Shown in pieces: positions 1-8,984 of a stretch of DNA of 64,000 nucleotides (position 1 is the first letter of the stretch; every line of letters starts with the position of its first letter). The notes below the pieces were generated by a model, which was not told the DNA's origin, ran no database searches, and was given only the letters and a program-made list of their open reading frames with translations. Made by a program: the position numbers and the translations under genes. Source of the DNA: an uncultured Bacteroides sp. GTDB taxonomy: Bacteria > Bacteroidota > Bacteroidia > Bacteroidales > Bacteroidaceae. The stretch covers positions 79,714 through 143,713 of the forward strand of contig CAAEFE010000122.1 in the NCBI GenBank assembly GCA_900755095.1. The letters are read 5' to 3'.

Positions 1-3000
1 ATGGACAGTAAAACCCGTGAACCGATTATCGGGGCAAGCATTACGGTGGAAGGAGAAAAGACCGGCGCTATCAGCGATATCGACGGCCGTTTCGAAATTG
101 AGGCTCCGGAGCATTCGAGGCTTTGCGTTTCTTATATGGGCTATGTCACACAACTGGTTCCGGTAAAGGCGAACAGCCTATTGGAGATATGGATGTCGGA
201 GGACACGAAAGTGATCGACGAAGTAGTGGTGGTAGGATATGGTGCCGTATCCAGAAAGAATCTGACGACTGCCATTGCCCAAGTGAAACCGGAAAAGATT
301 CCACAAGCGGCAACGAGTAATATCAGCCAGTTATTGATGGGCCGTGCCGCCGGATTACAGGCAGTGGTCAACAGTACCCAGCCGGACGGCAAGGTAAATA
401 TATCCATTCGCGGCGGAGAAAACCCGATCTATGTAGTAGACGGCATCGTGATGCCGGGCGACGCCATCAGCACGAATGGCGGAGAAACAGGTCTGCCGAG
501 CAATGTCAACCGCGGCGGACTCGCCGGCCTGAATCCTGCCGATATCGAGTCCGTAGAAATACTGAAAGATGCCTCAGCCGCCATCTATGGTATCGGCGCA
601 GCCAACGGAGTCATTTTAATCACCACCAAGAAAGGGAAAGAAGGCGCTCCCAGCATCAGCTATGACGGCAGTTACTCTTTTGTGAGAAACTACCCGTATC
701 TGGATGCACTCAACTCACAGCAATACATGGAACTTGCCAATGTATTCAACAAAGAGAACTACTTGTACAACAAGAAACAATACCCCTATGGCCCGGATGC
801 ATATGACGGGAAATGGAGTCCGCTATTCTCAGAAACAGATCGTCTGAACGCACTCGACACCAACTGGAAAGACTACGTGCTGAAAAGCGGCTACATCACC
901 AAGCATAATCTGACAATCAGCGGAGGAACCTCCAAGATCAGATATTATCTGGGAGGAAGCTATCTGGATCAGGAAGGAACCGTGCTCAATTCCGGCATGA
1001 CCAAATATACCTTTCGCGGAAACATCGGAGTCGATCTTTTTCCTTTTCTGAACTTCACCTCCGCTTTCAATGCCAATCAAAATACCTACAGCAACTGTAT
1101 GGTAGGCACCGATACAGGCAACCGGGGAGATGTAGCGGGCAGTGCGCTGACTTCAGCCCTTTTATATCCGCCTTACCTGCCTCTGACACAGGATGACGGC
1201 ACCTATACCATCTTTCGGAGCATTCCCAATCCCAAAGCAATGGAGGACATCGCCGACAAGACGAAAGAAAACGGATATAATCTGAACTTCACCGCCCATC
1301 TGAAACTGTACAAGGATATTCTTTCCGTCAAAGGAGTATACGGAATGAATCAGGAAAGCATGAGACGTTCGATCTTTATACCTTCGGATGTTTATTTCTC
1401 CAGAATGTACAAGTCAAGAGGGAATATACAATCGGAAAGAAGGCTGACACAGACGCTGGAAGCCATGCTGACGTTCTCCAAGTATATGTTCAATACCGTG
1501 CAGATAGATGCCTTGGCAGGTATCGGCAAGTATCTGGAAAGTTACGAAGGATACGGCATTTCCTATGAAGATGTACACGATACCATCAACGAACACGACA
1601 TCAGTTCCGCAAAGGGCAAGTTTTATCCGACATCGCACACCGCAAAGAATGAAAAGAGATCGCAGTTCTTTAAAGCGGGCTTTGACATACTGGACAAGTA
1701 TGTGATCACCGCTACACTGCGACGGGATGGCACGGACAAGTTTTTTCCGGGGAATAAGTATGCCTTGTTTCCATCCGTATCGGGGGCTTGGAAGATTTCG
1801 AATGAGAACTTTCTGAAGAGCATTTCGTGGATTAACCTGCTGAAGCTCAGAGCAAGCTGGGGAAAGACAGGACAGGATAACCTGGGCAGTTCTCTCTACG
1901 GATCGTATGCACCCAACAATTTCAAGGTTAATTTCAGTGATAACAGTATTATCAACATCCCTTATGTGTCTATGGGAGCCAATTACCCGGATGTAAGCTG
2001 GCAAAAAACAACGATGAAGAATATCGGTCTGGACTTCTATCTGCTGAGCGACCGCATTTCCGGCAGCTTCGACTTTTTCAGAAATGACATTACCCGCCTG
2101 CTGGGATATGCTTCAACCTCGCCTCTGGCCATCTACGAAACCAGACCGGTCAACGGAGGCCATTACTACAGAAGAGGATGGGAACTGATGCTGGATACCA
2201 AAAACATCGTCGGAGAATTTACATGGGACACCTCGCTTACTTTCTCCAAAACAAATTCATTCTGGAAGGAAAGGCTGCCCAACTATGACTACCAGATTTA
2301 TCAGAAGAGAGAAAATGAGCCGATGAACGCCTATTACTATTACAATGTGACCGACATCATCAACACCGACCGTTCCAATATGCCGGAATCACAGAAGTCA
2401 TTACAGGCAGAGGCCCAGCTGCCCGGCTGTCCGATTATCGAGGACAAAAACAAGGACGGTAAGATAGATGAAAACGATATCTACATGAAAGATAATTCTC
2501 CGGCTGTTTATGTCGGCTTCGGCAATACATTTACTTACAAGAACTTTGAATTCAGTTTTTTTATGTACGGGCAGTTCGGCATACAGAAGTATAATATCGC
2601 CTACAGTGCCGCACAAGCCGGTCCACTGGCAGTCGACTATCCGGAGAATTCAAACAAGTTTGCCTATCGCCTCTGGAACTCGCAGACAAATCCCAACGGA
2701 AGCCGTCCCGGTCTGGCCATTGGCAAAATGGGAGCATTGCCGGGCAATGCATGGGTGAATACAGATATGGAAAACGCATCATTCATGAGAATGAGAAATA
2801 TCACGCTGGCTTATAACCTGACCGGAAACCTACTCGGTTCTCTGCAAAGATATGTACGGAATATCAAAGTGTACGTGGATGCCCAGAATCCTTTTATACT
2901 GACCAAGTTTCAAGGATTCGATCCGGAGATATATACCGGAGGAGGCGGAGCCGGCGGAGGTTCCAGAGGTGAATATCCTCAGACACGTACCTTCTCTCTC

Positions 3001-3021
3001 GGAGCTAATATTACTTTTTAA
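1..3021 (+). CDS. SusC-like TonB-dependent outer-membrane receptor (5' end outside window)
   Basis: Outer-membrane glycan importer of the SusC/RagA type, expected to pair with the SusD protein encoded directly after it. The visible 1006 residues start inside a carboxypeptidase-D-like (CNA-B-like) domain (residues 1-70: EPIIGASITVEG, then DGRFEIEAP). A TonB-box-like DEVVVVGYG follows near residue 73, then a plug domain with IRGGENPIYVVDG and VEILKDASAAIYG, and a long beta-barrel ending in an aromatic C-terminus (GANITF). No signal peptide is present and the first Met falls inside the regulatory domain, so the true start is upstream of base 1 and this is a 5'-truncated view. The stop codon directly abuts the reading frame of the next gene, which implies co-transcription with susD and the two glycosidase genes. 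The substrate cannot be read from the sequence. Confidence 0.93.
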   Translation: MDSKTREPIIGASITVEGEKTGAISDIDGRFEIEAPEHSRLCVSYMGYVTQLVPVKANSLLEIWMSEDTKVIDEVVVVGYGAVSRKNLTTAIAQVKPEKIPQAATSNISQLLMGRAAGLQAVVNSTQPDGKVNISIRGGENPIYVVDGIVMPGDAISTNGGETGLPSNVNRGGLAGLNPADIESVEILKDASAAIYGIGAANGVILITTKKGKEGAPSISYDGSYSFVRNYPYLDALNSQQYMELANVFNKENYLYNKKQYPYGPDAYDGKWSPLFSETDRLNALDTNWKDYVLKSGYITKHNLTISGGTSKIRYYLGGSYLDQEGTVLNSGMTKYTFRGNIGVDLFPFLNFTSAFNANQNTYSNCMVGTDTGNRGDVAGSALTSALLYPPYLPLTQDDGTYTIFRSIPNPKAMEDIADKTKENGYNLNFTAHLKLYKDILSVKGVYGMNQESMRRSIFIPSDVYFSRMYKSRGNIQSERRLTQTLEAMLTFSKYMFNTVQIDALAGIGKYLESYEGYGISYEDVHDTINEHDISSAKGKFYPTSHTAKNEKRSQFFKAGFDILDKYVITATLRRDGTDKFFPGNKYALFPSVSGAWKISNENFLKSISWINLLKLRASWGKTGQDNLGSSLYGSYAPNNFKVNFSDNSIINIPYVSMGANYPDVSWQKTTMKNIGLDFYLLSDRISGSFDFFRNDITRLLGYASTSPLAIYETRPVNGGHYYRRGWELMLDTKNIVGEFTWDTSLTFSKTNSFWKERLPNYDYQIYQKRENEPMNAYYYYNVTDIINTDRSNMPESQKSLQAEAQLPGCPIIEDKNKDGKIDENDIYMKDNSPAVYVGFGNTFTYKNFEFSFFMYGQFGIQKYNIAYSAAQAGPLAVDYPENSNKFAYRLWNSQTNPNGSRPGLAIGKMGALPGNAWVNTDMENASFMRMRNITLAYNLTGNLLGSLQRYVRNIKVYVDAQNPFILTKFQGFDPEIYTGGGGAGGGSRGEYPQTRTFSLGANITF

Positions 3022-3045
3022 ATGAACCTAAGAAGATTTGCAGAA

Positions 3046-4707
3046 ATGAAAAAAATAAGATTGATAAGACTGTTTATTGCAACAAGCCTGTTAGTATTAT
3101 GTAGTTGTGAGGATAATTTCGATCCCAAGATATTCGGTACTTTAAATCCCGACAACTTCCCTTCGACGGAGACGGAATATAAAGACTATGCTCTGGCGTG
3201 TTACTTGCCGTTCACCACAACGTGGACTTACTACATCGGTACAGAACTGAGACAACATGGCTTTTATATACCGGAAGGGGGCATTCTCAGAATGTTTGAG
3301 TCTCCTTCGGACAATATGGCTGTCTGGGGCACGGGCTGGGGAGAGTGGCTGAAATTCTCGCAGGCCGACTTCAACAATTGCATTTACTATGAACGTTCCT
3401 GGGTAAGCGAAGATAACATCAACCACATACCCAAACTGGGACAGATCACCAGATTCACGGAGATTATCTCCACATTGGAAAAAGCGGATGAAAGCATCTT
3501 TCACACCATCAGTAAAAAGCAACTGCTGGGCGAAGTTCATTTATGCAGAGGTCTGATGATCTATTATCTGATGCATATTTACGGTCCGCTGCCCGTCATC
3601 ACGCGAGGAGAGGACGTTACCAACGAGGAAGCACTGAATAATCTGGTCAGACCTTCACTGGAGGAAATGACGTCATGGATATACAACGACTTTGAATTTG
3701 CAATAGAGAATCTTCCGGAAACAGTGGAAGAAAGAGGACGCTATACATCGGATTATGCCAGATTCTGCCTGATGAAACATTGCCTCAACGAAGGAGAGCA
3801 TATGCCGCATTACTATCAGAAAGCATTGGAAATGTATCAGGAGCTGGAGGCTACCCATCGTTACAGTCTCTTTAAAGAAGGGGACAATCCGTATGTGGAT
3901 ATGTACAAAGCCAAAAACGATTTTAATTGCGAGATTATCATGGCTTTAAGCTGCGATCCGTCTGCCGACGGAGGAGACAGCAGCGGCAACTTCTTCCCGC
4001 TGTCCATGCTGACCACGCCGAATGATGCCTCCAAAGTAGATATAGACGGACATCCTACCCCATTCTACTATCAGGGAAAAGGGTGGGCACAATTCTACAA
4101 TGTATCTCCCAAGCTGTATGACAGTTACGACTCCAGAGACAAACGAAGAGCCGTCATTTTAAATGAATATTGGGTAGATAACGGCACGGGAGGTGTGACC
4201 ACGAAAAGAACCAAAGAAGACCTGGGAGTCAGATGGGACGGATACATTATCAATAAATTCCCGATAGAGACAAACACGGTCTTTCAGGGAAACGATTTCC
4301 CGCTGGCACGCTGGGCGGATGTTTTACTGATGATGGCGGAAGCGGAAGTGCGCAAATCCAATGCGGCCCCTTCTGCGGAGGCTGTCAGTGCCGTCAATGA
4401 AGTGAGAAACAGAGCGGGACTGGATAACCTGTCCGCCCGGCAGACAAGCTCTAAAGAAGCCTTCCTCGATGCGATTCTGGAGGAAAGGGCGAAAGAGTTC
4501 CTGTACGAAGGACAGAGGAAAATCGATCTGATCCGGTTCAACAAGTATGCCCAGCTATGCCGGAAAGTAAAAGGCGTATCACCTACACACCAGTATGTAC
4601 CGCTGCCCAACTATTTTGTAGAACAGGCAAAGTCTTACGGAAAAGACCTGCAACAAACTTATTCACGTCCCGGATGGAGTGAAGATTTATCAAAAGCTAC
4701 TAACTAA
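3046..4707 (+). CDS. SusD/RagB-like starch-binding outer-membrane lipoprotein
   Basis: Surface glycan-binding lipoprotein that caps the SusC channel. I chose the ATG at 3046 (553 aa) because it begins a clean lipoprotein signal peptide, MKKIRLIRLF to VLCSC, with the lipidated Cys at about residue 21. An in-frame ATG at 3022 would add eight charged residues ahead of it. Family marks: NPDNFPSTETEY near the N-terminus, helical TPR-like stretches (LGEVHLCRGLMIYYLMHIYGPLP), and the C-terminal part with LARWADVLLMMAEAEVR, VNEVRNRAGL and ILEERAKEFLYEGQRKIDLIRF. It follows susC within 25 bp and precedes a GH43-like gene by 16 bp, so it lies in a four-gene operon. The substrate is unknown. Confidence 0.93.
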   Translation: MKKIRLIRLFIATSLLVLCSCEDNFDPKIFGTLNPDNFPSTETEYKDYALACYLPFTTTWTYYIGTELRQHGFYIPEGGILRMFESPSDNMAVWGTGWGEWLKFSQADFNNCIYYERSWVSEDNINHIPKLGQITRFTEIISTLEKADESIFHTISKKQLLGEVHLCRGLMIYYLMHIYGPLPVITRGEDVTNEEALNNLVRPSLEEMTSWIYNDFEFAIENLPETVEERGRYTSDYARFCLMKHCLNEGEHMPHYYQKALEMYQELEATHRYSLFKEGDNPYVDMYKAKNDFNCEIIMALSCDPSADGGDSSGNFFPLSMLTTPNDASKVDIDGHPTPFYYQGKGWAQFYNVSPKLYDSYDSRDKRRAVILNEYWVDNGTGGVTTKRTKEDLGVRWDGYIINKFPIETNTVFQGNDFPLARWADVLLMMAEAEVRKSNAAPSAEAVSAVNEVRNRAGLDNLSARQTSSKEAFLDAILEERAKEFLYEGQRKIDLIRFNKYAQLCRKVKGVSPTHQYVPLPNYFVEQAKSYGKDLQQTYSRPGWSEDLSKATN

Positions 4708-4723
4708 TCAACTTATTATTATC

Positions 4724-5686
4724 ATGAGAAAACATTTACTACTGAAACTCTTATTTGTGTGTTTTGTATTAACCAGCCCCTGCGTCAAAGCCGGAAACGG
4801 AGGGTATCTTTTCGCACACATGAGACATGAGGATTACGGACGCCTATATTACTATATCAGCAGGGATGCCAAAAACTGGACCAAGCTGAACAACAACGAA
4901 CGGGTGGTTCCGGACTACAGGGGACATCCCGACATCATGAAAGGCAGAGACGGACGCTACTATATGATCGGCGTCTCTGAAAAGACACAAAACCCTGTCC
5001 TCTGGACTTCCAGAGACTTAGTAAAGTGGAAACAGGAAAAGGAGTTATCCGCCGAACCCTTCATCCATATCGAAGGCTACTTTACCGAACGTGCCTGGTT
5101 TGGTGCCCCCAAACTCTTTTATGACAAGGACTCAGATCAGTATCTGATCACCTGGCATGCCTGCAAAACAGGAGCCACCGGCAAAGAAGAGTGGACTAGC
5201 ATGAGAACCTTTTATATACTGACGAAGGACTTTGAGCATTTCACGACACCCGAACGCTTGTTTGACTTCCAGAGTGAAGCGGACCGGGAAATGGCGACAA
5301 TCGATGCCATCATCCGAAAAATAAACGGCACTTATTATGCCGTCATCAAAGACGAAAGATGGCCGGAAGACGGAGTACCGACAGGCAAAACAGTCAGAAT
5401 CTCCCATTCCCCAAACCTGACCGGACCGTATACCGATCCCGGTCAGCCGGTGACTACTCCCTACACTTACTATGAAGCTCCTATCCTGATGCCTCAACCG
5501 GACAATAACGGATGGATGATCTTCTCTGAAAAATATCCGCATGAGTATGTCCGCTTTCAGGCAGACCGTATGGACGCCGAGAAGTGGGATTGCACCGATC
5601 TGACGATTCCGGATTCACGCCACGGAGCAATGGTCCGCATCAGCGAGAAAGAGTATAAAAAAATACTATCCGGTTTCAAACACTAA
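4724..5686 (+). CDS. Secreted GH43-like five-bladed beta-propeller glycoside hydrolase
   Basis: Probably an exo-acting glycosidase of the GH43/GH32-like five-bladed propeller fold. The start at 4724 (320 aa) gives the signal peptide MRKHLLLKLLFVCFVLTS ending near VKA-GNG; an upstream in-frame Met lies inside the end of susD and adds no signal-like sequence. Blade-like repeats are visible: LYYYISRDAKNWTKL, YYMIGVSEKTQNPVLWTSRDLVKWKQ and YFTERAWFGAPKLFYD followed by YLITWHA. Candidate catalytic acids are the Asp of GHPDIMKGRDG, the Asp of ATIDAIIRKINGTYYA and the Glu of YYEAPILM, which sits where GH43 enzymes carry the general acid. These are assigned by position only. Arabinofuranosidase, galactosidase or galactofuranosidase activity is possible. 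It is third in the operon, 28 bp before the (alpha/alpha)6 enzyme. Confidence 0.75.
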   Translation: MRKHLLLKLLFVCFVLTSPCVKAGNGGYLFAHMRHEDYGRLYYYISRDAKNWTKLNNNERVVPDYRGHPDIMKGRDGRYYMIGVSEKTQNPVLWTSRDLVKWKQEKELSAEPFIHIEGYFTERAWFGAPKLFYDKDSDQYLITWHACKTGATGKEEWTSMRTFYILTKDFEHFTTPERLFDFQSEADREMATIDAIIRKINGTYYAVIKDERWPEDGVPTGKTVRISHSPNLTGPYTDPGQPVTTPYTYYEAPILMPQPDNNGWMIFSEKYPHEYVRFQADRMDAEKWDCTDLTIPDSRHGAMVRISEKEYKKILSGFKH

Positions 5687-5714
5687 GAAAATATCCATTA
5701 TACAGACGATACCC

Positions 5715-7721
5715 ATGAAAAAGAATTTGTATATCATCCTCTTATGCTTCCTCTGCCTGAGCCTCTCTGAAATACAGGCAGAGAACCGCTGGAATATCAA
5801 CCCGGATGGAAGCATTACATGGAAACTCAGAGAGAAGGATGCCCATCAGGATCATATCGAAATGAGTGGTCTGAAAATATCCGCCGTCATACGGTATGGA
5901 GTCGACGAAAAAGGCGCCTTTACCCTAGACAGAAGCATGATATGGCCGATGCTGCGCACCGTTCCCAATAATACACACGCCTCTCTTATGAGAAGATTCT
6001 CCTGGAACATACCTGAAATGATAACGGTCAACGGTCAATGTCTGCGGAACGAAAAAGTAGAGAGCATCACCCTGAAAGGAAGCATCACGGTGAACAGCAC
6101 CTATCATGGAAACGGAGGAAAAGTGGCACTGACACGTATCTTATTCCCTTCGACCGACAAGCCTGCTTTCTGCGAGAAGTATGTGTTGCGCAATGACAAC
6201 AGCCACGACATCCGGGTAGAGATCCCTCAGTCCCGTTCTGTCATACAGACATTGCCCGAACAGGGAGTATATGGAAGTTACAGGCTGGTATCGGAAATCA
6301 AGGGAGGAAAGACGGTGATATTAAAGCCGGGTGAGGAAGTCTCCTTCAGTGCCTTCTTTGCCGGATACAAGCCCGATGAGGCTGAACCGGCGATGGACAT
6401 CGACCAGGAAAAAGAAGCACGCGAAGCATTGATTGCAGGTCTATGGGACAATCTGATACTGGAAACACCGGATCGTACAATTAATACCATGTTCGCCTTT
6501 GCCAAAATCCGTGCTGCCGAAAGTATATACGAAACGAAAGGCGGATTATTGCACGGACCGGGCGGTGAAGCCTACTATGCAGCGATCTGGGCCAATGATC
6601 AGGCTGAGTACGTCAATCCTTTCTTTCCCTACCTTGGTTATCAGACCGGCAATCAGTCTGCCTTGTGTTCGTTCATGCATTTTGCCCGTTTTATTAATCC
6701 GGAGTATAAAAAGCTCCCCAGTTCGATCATTGCAGAAGGTACGGATGTCTGGGGTGGAGCCGGCGATCGCGGCGACGCTGCAATGGTAGCCTACGGAGCC
6801 GCCCGATATGCCCTGGCACAAGGAGACCGGGAAGAAGCGAAGCAACTTTGGCCTCTTATCGAATGGTGCCTCGAATATAACAGACGGCAACTAAATGCGG
6901 ACGGAGTGGTAAGCTCCGACTCCGATGAGCTGGAAGGACGTTTCCCGGCAGGAAAAGCGAACCTGTGCACTTCGTCCTTATACTACGACGCACTCTTATC
7001 CGCCTGTTATCTGGGAAGGGAGACAGGTATAAACCGTACCCAACTGGCACAATACAAGAAACAGGCAGAAGAACTGAGGAAGAATATCGACCGCTACTTT
7101 GGCGGAGAGGTGGAAGGATTCAACACTTACCGATATTATAAGGAGAATGACAAACTGCGTTCATGGATCTGCATTCCGCTCACAGTGGGCATCTTCGACC
7201 GCAAGGACGAAACGATCAAGGCTTTGTTTTCACCCCGCCTCTGGACTCAGGACGGATTACTGACCGAATCGGGAAGCCAAACGTTCTGGGACCGTTCTAC
7301 TTTATATGCACTGCGGGGCGTATACGCCTGCGGGGAAACGGACAAAGCGACCGAATATTTAAAGTTTTATTCCGGCCAGCGTCTGTTGGGTGAACACGTT
7401 CCGTATGCCATCGAAGCCTGGCCGGAAGGAAATCAGCGCCATCTATCGGCAGAAAGCGGACTATATGGACGTATCATCACCGAAGGACTGTTCGGCATTC
7501 GCCCTACCGGACTTCGTTCGTTCACATTGACGCCTCATCTGCCCCAGGAGTGGAACACGATGAACCTGCGAAATGTATGTGCCTTCGGAACAGCATTCGA
7601 TATCGAAGTGAAACGAATCAAACAGAATAATATTGAAATCAAAGTTTCCGGAAACCGCAAGCAGCTATATAAACAGACTGTAAGAAACGGACAAGCGGTT
7701 CGGATTCATCTGCCCGAATAG
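5715..7721 (+). CDS. Six-hairpin ((alpha/alpha)6-barrel) glycosidase-like secreted protein
   Basis: Secreted 668-aa protein with signal peptide MKKNLYIILLCFLCLSLSEIQA. The N-terminal half (about residues 22-250) reads as a beta-sandwich: NPDGSITWKL, SITVNSTYHGNGGKVALTRILFP. The C-terminal half (about 255-600) has the paired-helix pattern of six-hairpin glycosidases, with INTMFAFAKIRAAESIY, AAIWANDQAEYVNPFFPYLG, GDRGDAAMVAYGAARYALAQGD and LYYDALLSACYLG, followed by a short beta domain (FTLTPHLPQEWNTMNLRN). This layout recalls GH78/GH95/GH127-type enzymes, but I cannot place it in a numbered family. Acidic candidates lie in WANDQAE and GDRGD. It is the last gene of the first PUL and is followed by a terminator hairpin. 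Confidence 0.7.
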   Translation: MKKNLYIILLCFLCLSLSEIQAENRWNINPDGSITWKLREKDAHQDHIEMSGLKISAVIRYGVDEKGAFTLDRSMIWPMLRTVPNNTHASLMRRFSWNIPEMITVNGQCLRNEKVESITLKGSITVNSTYHGNGGKVALTRILFPSTDKPAFCEKYVLRNDNSHDIRVEIPQSRSVIQTLPEQGVYGSYRLVSEIKGGKTVILKPGEEVSFSAFFAGYKPDEAEPAMDIDQEKEAREALIAGLWDNLILETPDRTINTMFAFAKIRAAESIYETKGGLLHGPGGEAYYAAIWANDQAEYVNPFFPYLGYQTGNQSALCSFMHFARFINPEYKKLPSSIIAEGTDVWGGAGDRGDAAMVAYGAARYALAQGDREEAKQLWPLIEWCLEYNRRQLNADGVVSSDSDELEGRFPAGKANLCTSSLYYDALLSACYLGRETGINRTQLAQYKKQAEELRKNIDRYFGGEVEGFNTYRYYKENDKLRSWICIPLTVGIFDRKDETIKALFSPRLWTQDGLLTESGSQTFWDRSTLYALRGVYACGETDKATEYLKFYSGQRLLGEHVPYAIEAWPEGNQRHLSAESGLYGRIITEGLFGIRPTGLRSFTLTPHLPQEWNTMNLRNVCAFGTAFDIEVKRIKQNNIEIKVSGNRKQLYKQTVRNGQAVRIHLPE

Positions 7722-7747
7722 ATAAATGCCACTGCCTTAATCAACTA

Positions 7748-7793
7748 TTTGCCCGTCCCCTCCTCTTGATTTCCAAGAGGGGGCAAATAAAAA
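7748..7793 (+). terminator. Rho-independent terminator of the first PUL operon
   Basis: Stem arms TTTGCCC and CCTCTTG pair with CAAGAGG and GGGCAAA around a short loop, starting 27 bp after the glycosidase stop. A run rich in A/T follows. It marks the 3' end of the susC-susD-glycosidase operon. Confidence 0.7.
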
Positions 7794-7838
7794 ACTAAAT
7801 TAAAACCGGGTTCTTCCGGTAAAGTTCAATCTCTCCTG

Positions 7839-7869
7839 TTTAAAGAGTAAGAAGAAAAACATATCTTTG
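7839..7869 (+). promoter_or_regulatory. Promoter of the Na+/Ca2+ exchanger gene (-7 TATCTTTG)
   Basis: A perfect Bacteroidota -7 box TATCTTTG lies at 7862-7869, 20 bp before the first possible ATG. The -33 element is poor (TGTT near 7838). The gene sits between two terminators and is probably transcribed alone. Confidence 0.6.
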
Positions 7870-7889
7870 CACCGAATATCCGGCAGAGG

Positions 7890-8903
7890 ATGACTATGCC
7901 GAAAATAATGCAGATTATGAATATACTATTACTTATCGGAGGATTAATTCTCATTTTACTAGGAGCTAACGGACTGACAGACGGTGCCGCTTCCGTAGCC
8001 AAACGTTTCCGCATACCTTCCATCGTTATCGGACTGACCATTGTCGCCTTCGGCACGTCCGCTCCGGAACTGACGGTGAGTGTCGCTTCCGCCCTGAAAG
8101 GAAGCGCGGACATTGCCATAGGTAATGTAGTGGGAAGTAACATATTCAATACGCTGATGATCGTGGGATGTACGGCACTGTTCGCTCCGATTGTCATCAC
8201 CCGGAATACCTTACGAAAAGAGATACCGCTCTGTATCCTCTCGTCTGTGGTGTTGCTGATATGCGCCAATGACATATTCCTCGATAATGCCACAGAAAAT
8301 ATACTGAACAGAGTAGACGGTCTGCTTTTACTCTGCTTCTTCGCCATTTTCATGGGGTATACGTTTGCCATCGCTTTCCCAAAATCTTCCGCTGCACCGG
8401 AACCGGCAGCACCGGAGCACACGGCACCGGAAGAAGAGATCAAGCTGCTTTCGTGGTGGAAATCCATTCTCTATATCATTGGCGGACTGGCGGCACTCAT
8501 CTATGGAGGTCAGCTGTTCGTCAACGGAGCTACAGGGATCGCCCGCAGCATGGGAGTCAGCGAATCCATTATCGGATTAACGCTGGTAGCCGGAGGAACT
8601 TCCCTGCCGGAGCTTGCCACTTCCATCGTCGCCGCACTGAAAAAGAATCCGGAAATGGCTATCGGAAATGTAATCGGCAGTAATCTCTTCAATATCTTCT
8701 TTGTATTGGGATGCAGCGCCAGTATCACTCCCCTCCATCTTAGCGGAATTACAAACTTCGACCTGTTTACACTGGTAGGTTCCAGCATTCTGCTCTGGCT
8801 GTTCGGGCTGTTCTTTGCCAAGCGGACCATTACGCGGATAGAAGGAAGCATTATGATACTTTGCTATGTGGCGTATACGGTGGTACTGATTTATAATTCT
8901 TAA
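7890..8903 (+). CDS. Calcium/sodium antiporter, CaCA family (YrbG-like)
   Basis: Inner-membrane cation/Ca2+ antiporter of about the usual family length (337 aa). Both inverted alpha repeats are plain: GTSAPELTVSVASALKG followed by IAIGNVVGSNIFNTL near residues 50-85, and GGTSLPELATSIVAALKK with MAIGNVIGSNLFNIFF near 230-265. The acidic Glu in each PEL motif is the expected ion ligand. About ten hydrophobic segments flank them, and a hydrophilic loop rich in Ala, Pro and Glu (about residues 170-190) joins the halves. Four in-frame Met codons (7890, 7896, 7908, 7917) are possible starts; 7917 gives the cleanest first membrane helix (MNILLLIGGLILILLG). The gene is monocistronic and converges on the DUF4832 gene. 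Confidence 0.92.
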   Translation: MTMPKIMQIMNILLLIGGLILILLGANGLTDGAASVAKRFRIPSIVIGLTIVAFGTSAPELTVSVASALKGSADIAIGNVVGSNIFNTLMIVGCTALFAPIVITRNTLRKEIPLCILSSVVLLICANDIFLDNATENILNRVDGLLLLCFFAIFMGYTFAIAFPKSSAAPEPAAPEHTAPEEEIKLLSWWKSILYIIGGLAALIYGGQLFVNGATGIARSMGVSESIIGLTLVAGGTSLPELATSIVAALKKNPEMAIGNVIGSNLFNIFFVLGCSASITPLHLSGITNFDLFTLVGSSILLWLFGLFFAKRTITRIEGSIMILCYVAYTVVLIYNS

Positions 8904-8927
8904 TAAAGTAATCCATACCCAACAATA

Positions 8928-8959
8928 AAAGGCTTCCGGTAATCATACCCGAAGCCTTT
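8928..8959. terminator. Bidirectional terminator between convergent genes
   Basis: AAAGGCTTC-C-GGT pairs with ACC-C-GAAGCCTTT around the loop AATCAT. Runs of A before and T-rich sequence after allow it to serve both the exchanger gene and the convergent DUF4832 gene. Confidence 0.8.
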
Positions 8960-8984
8960 CACTTTTATCATAGTAACAAATCAT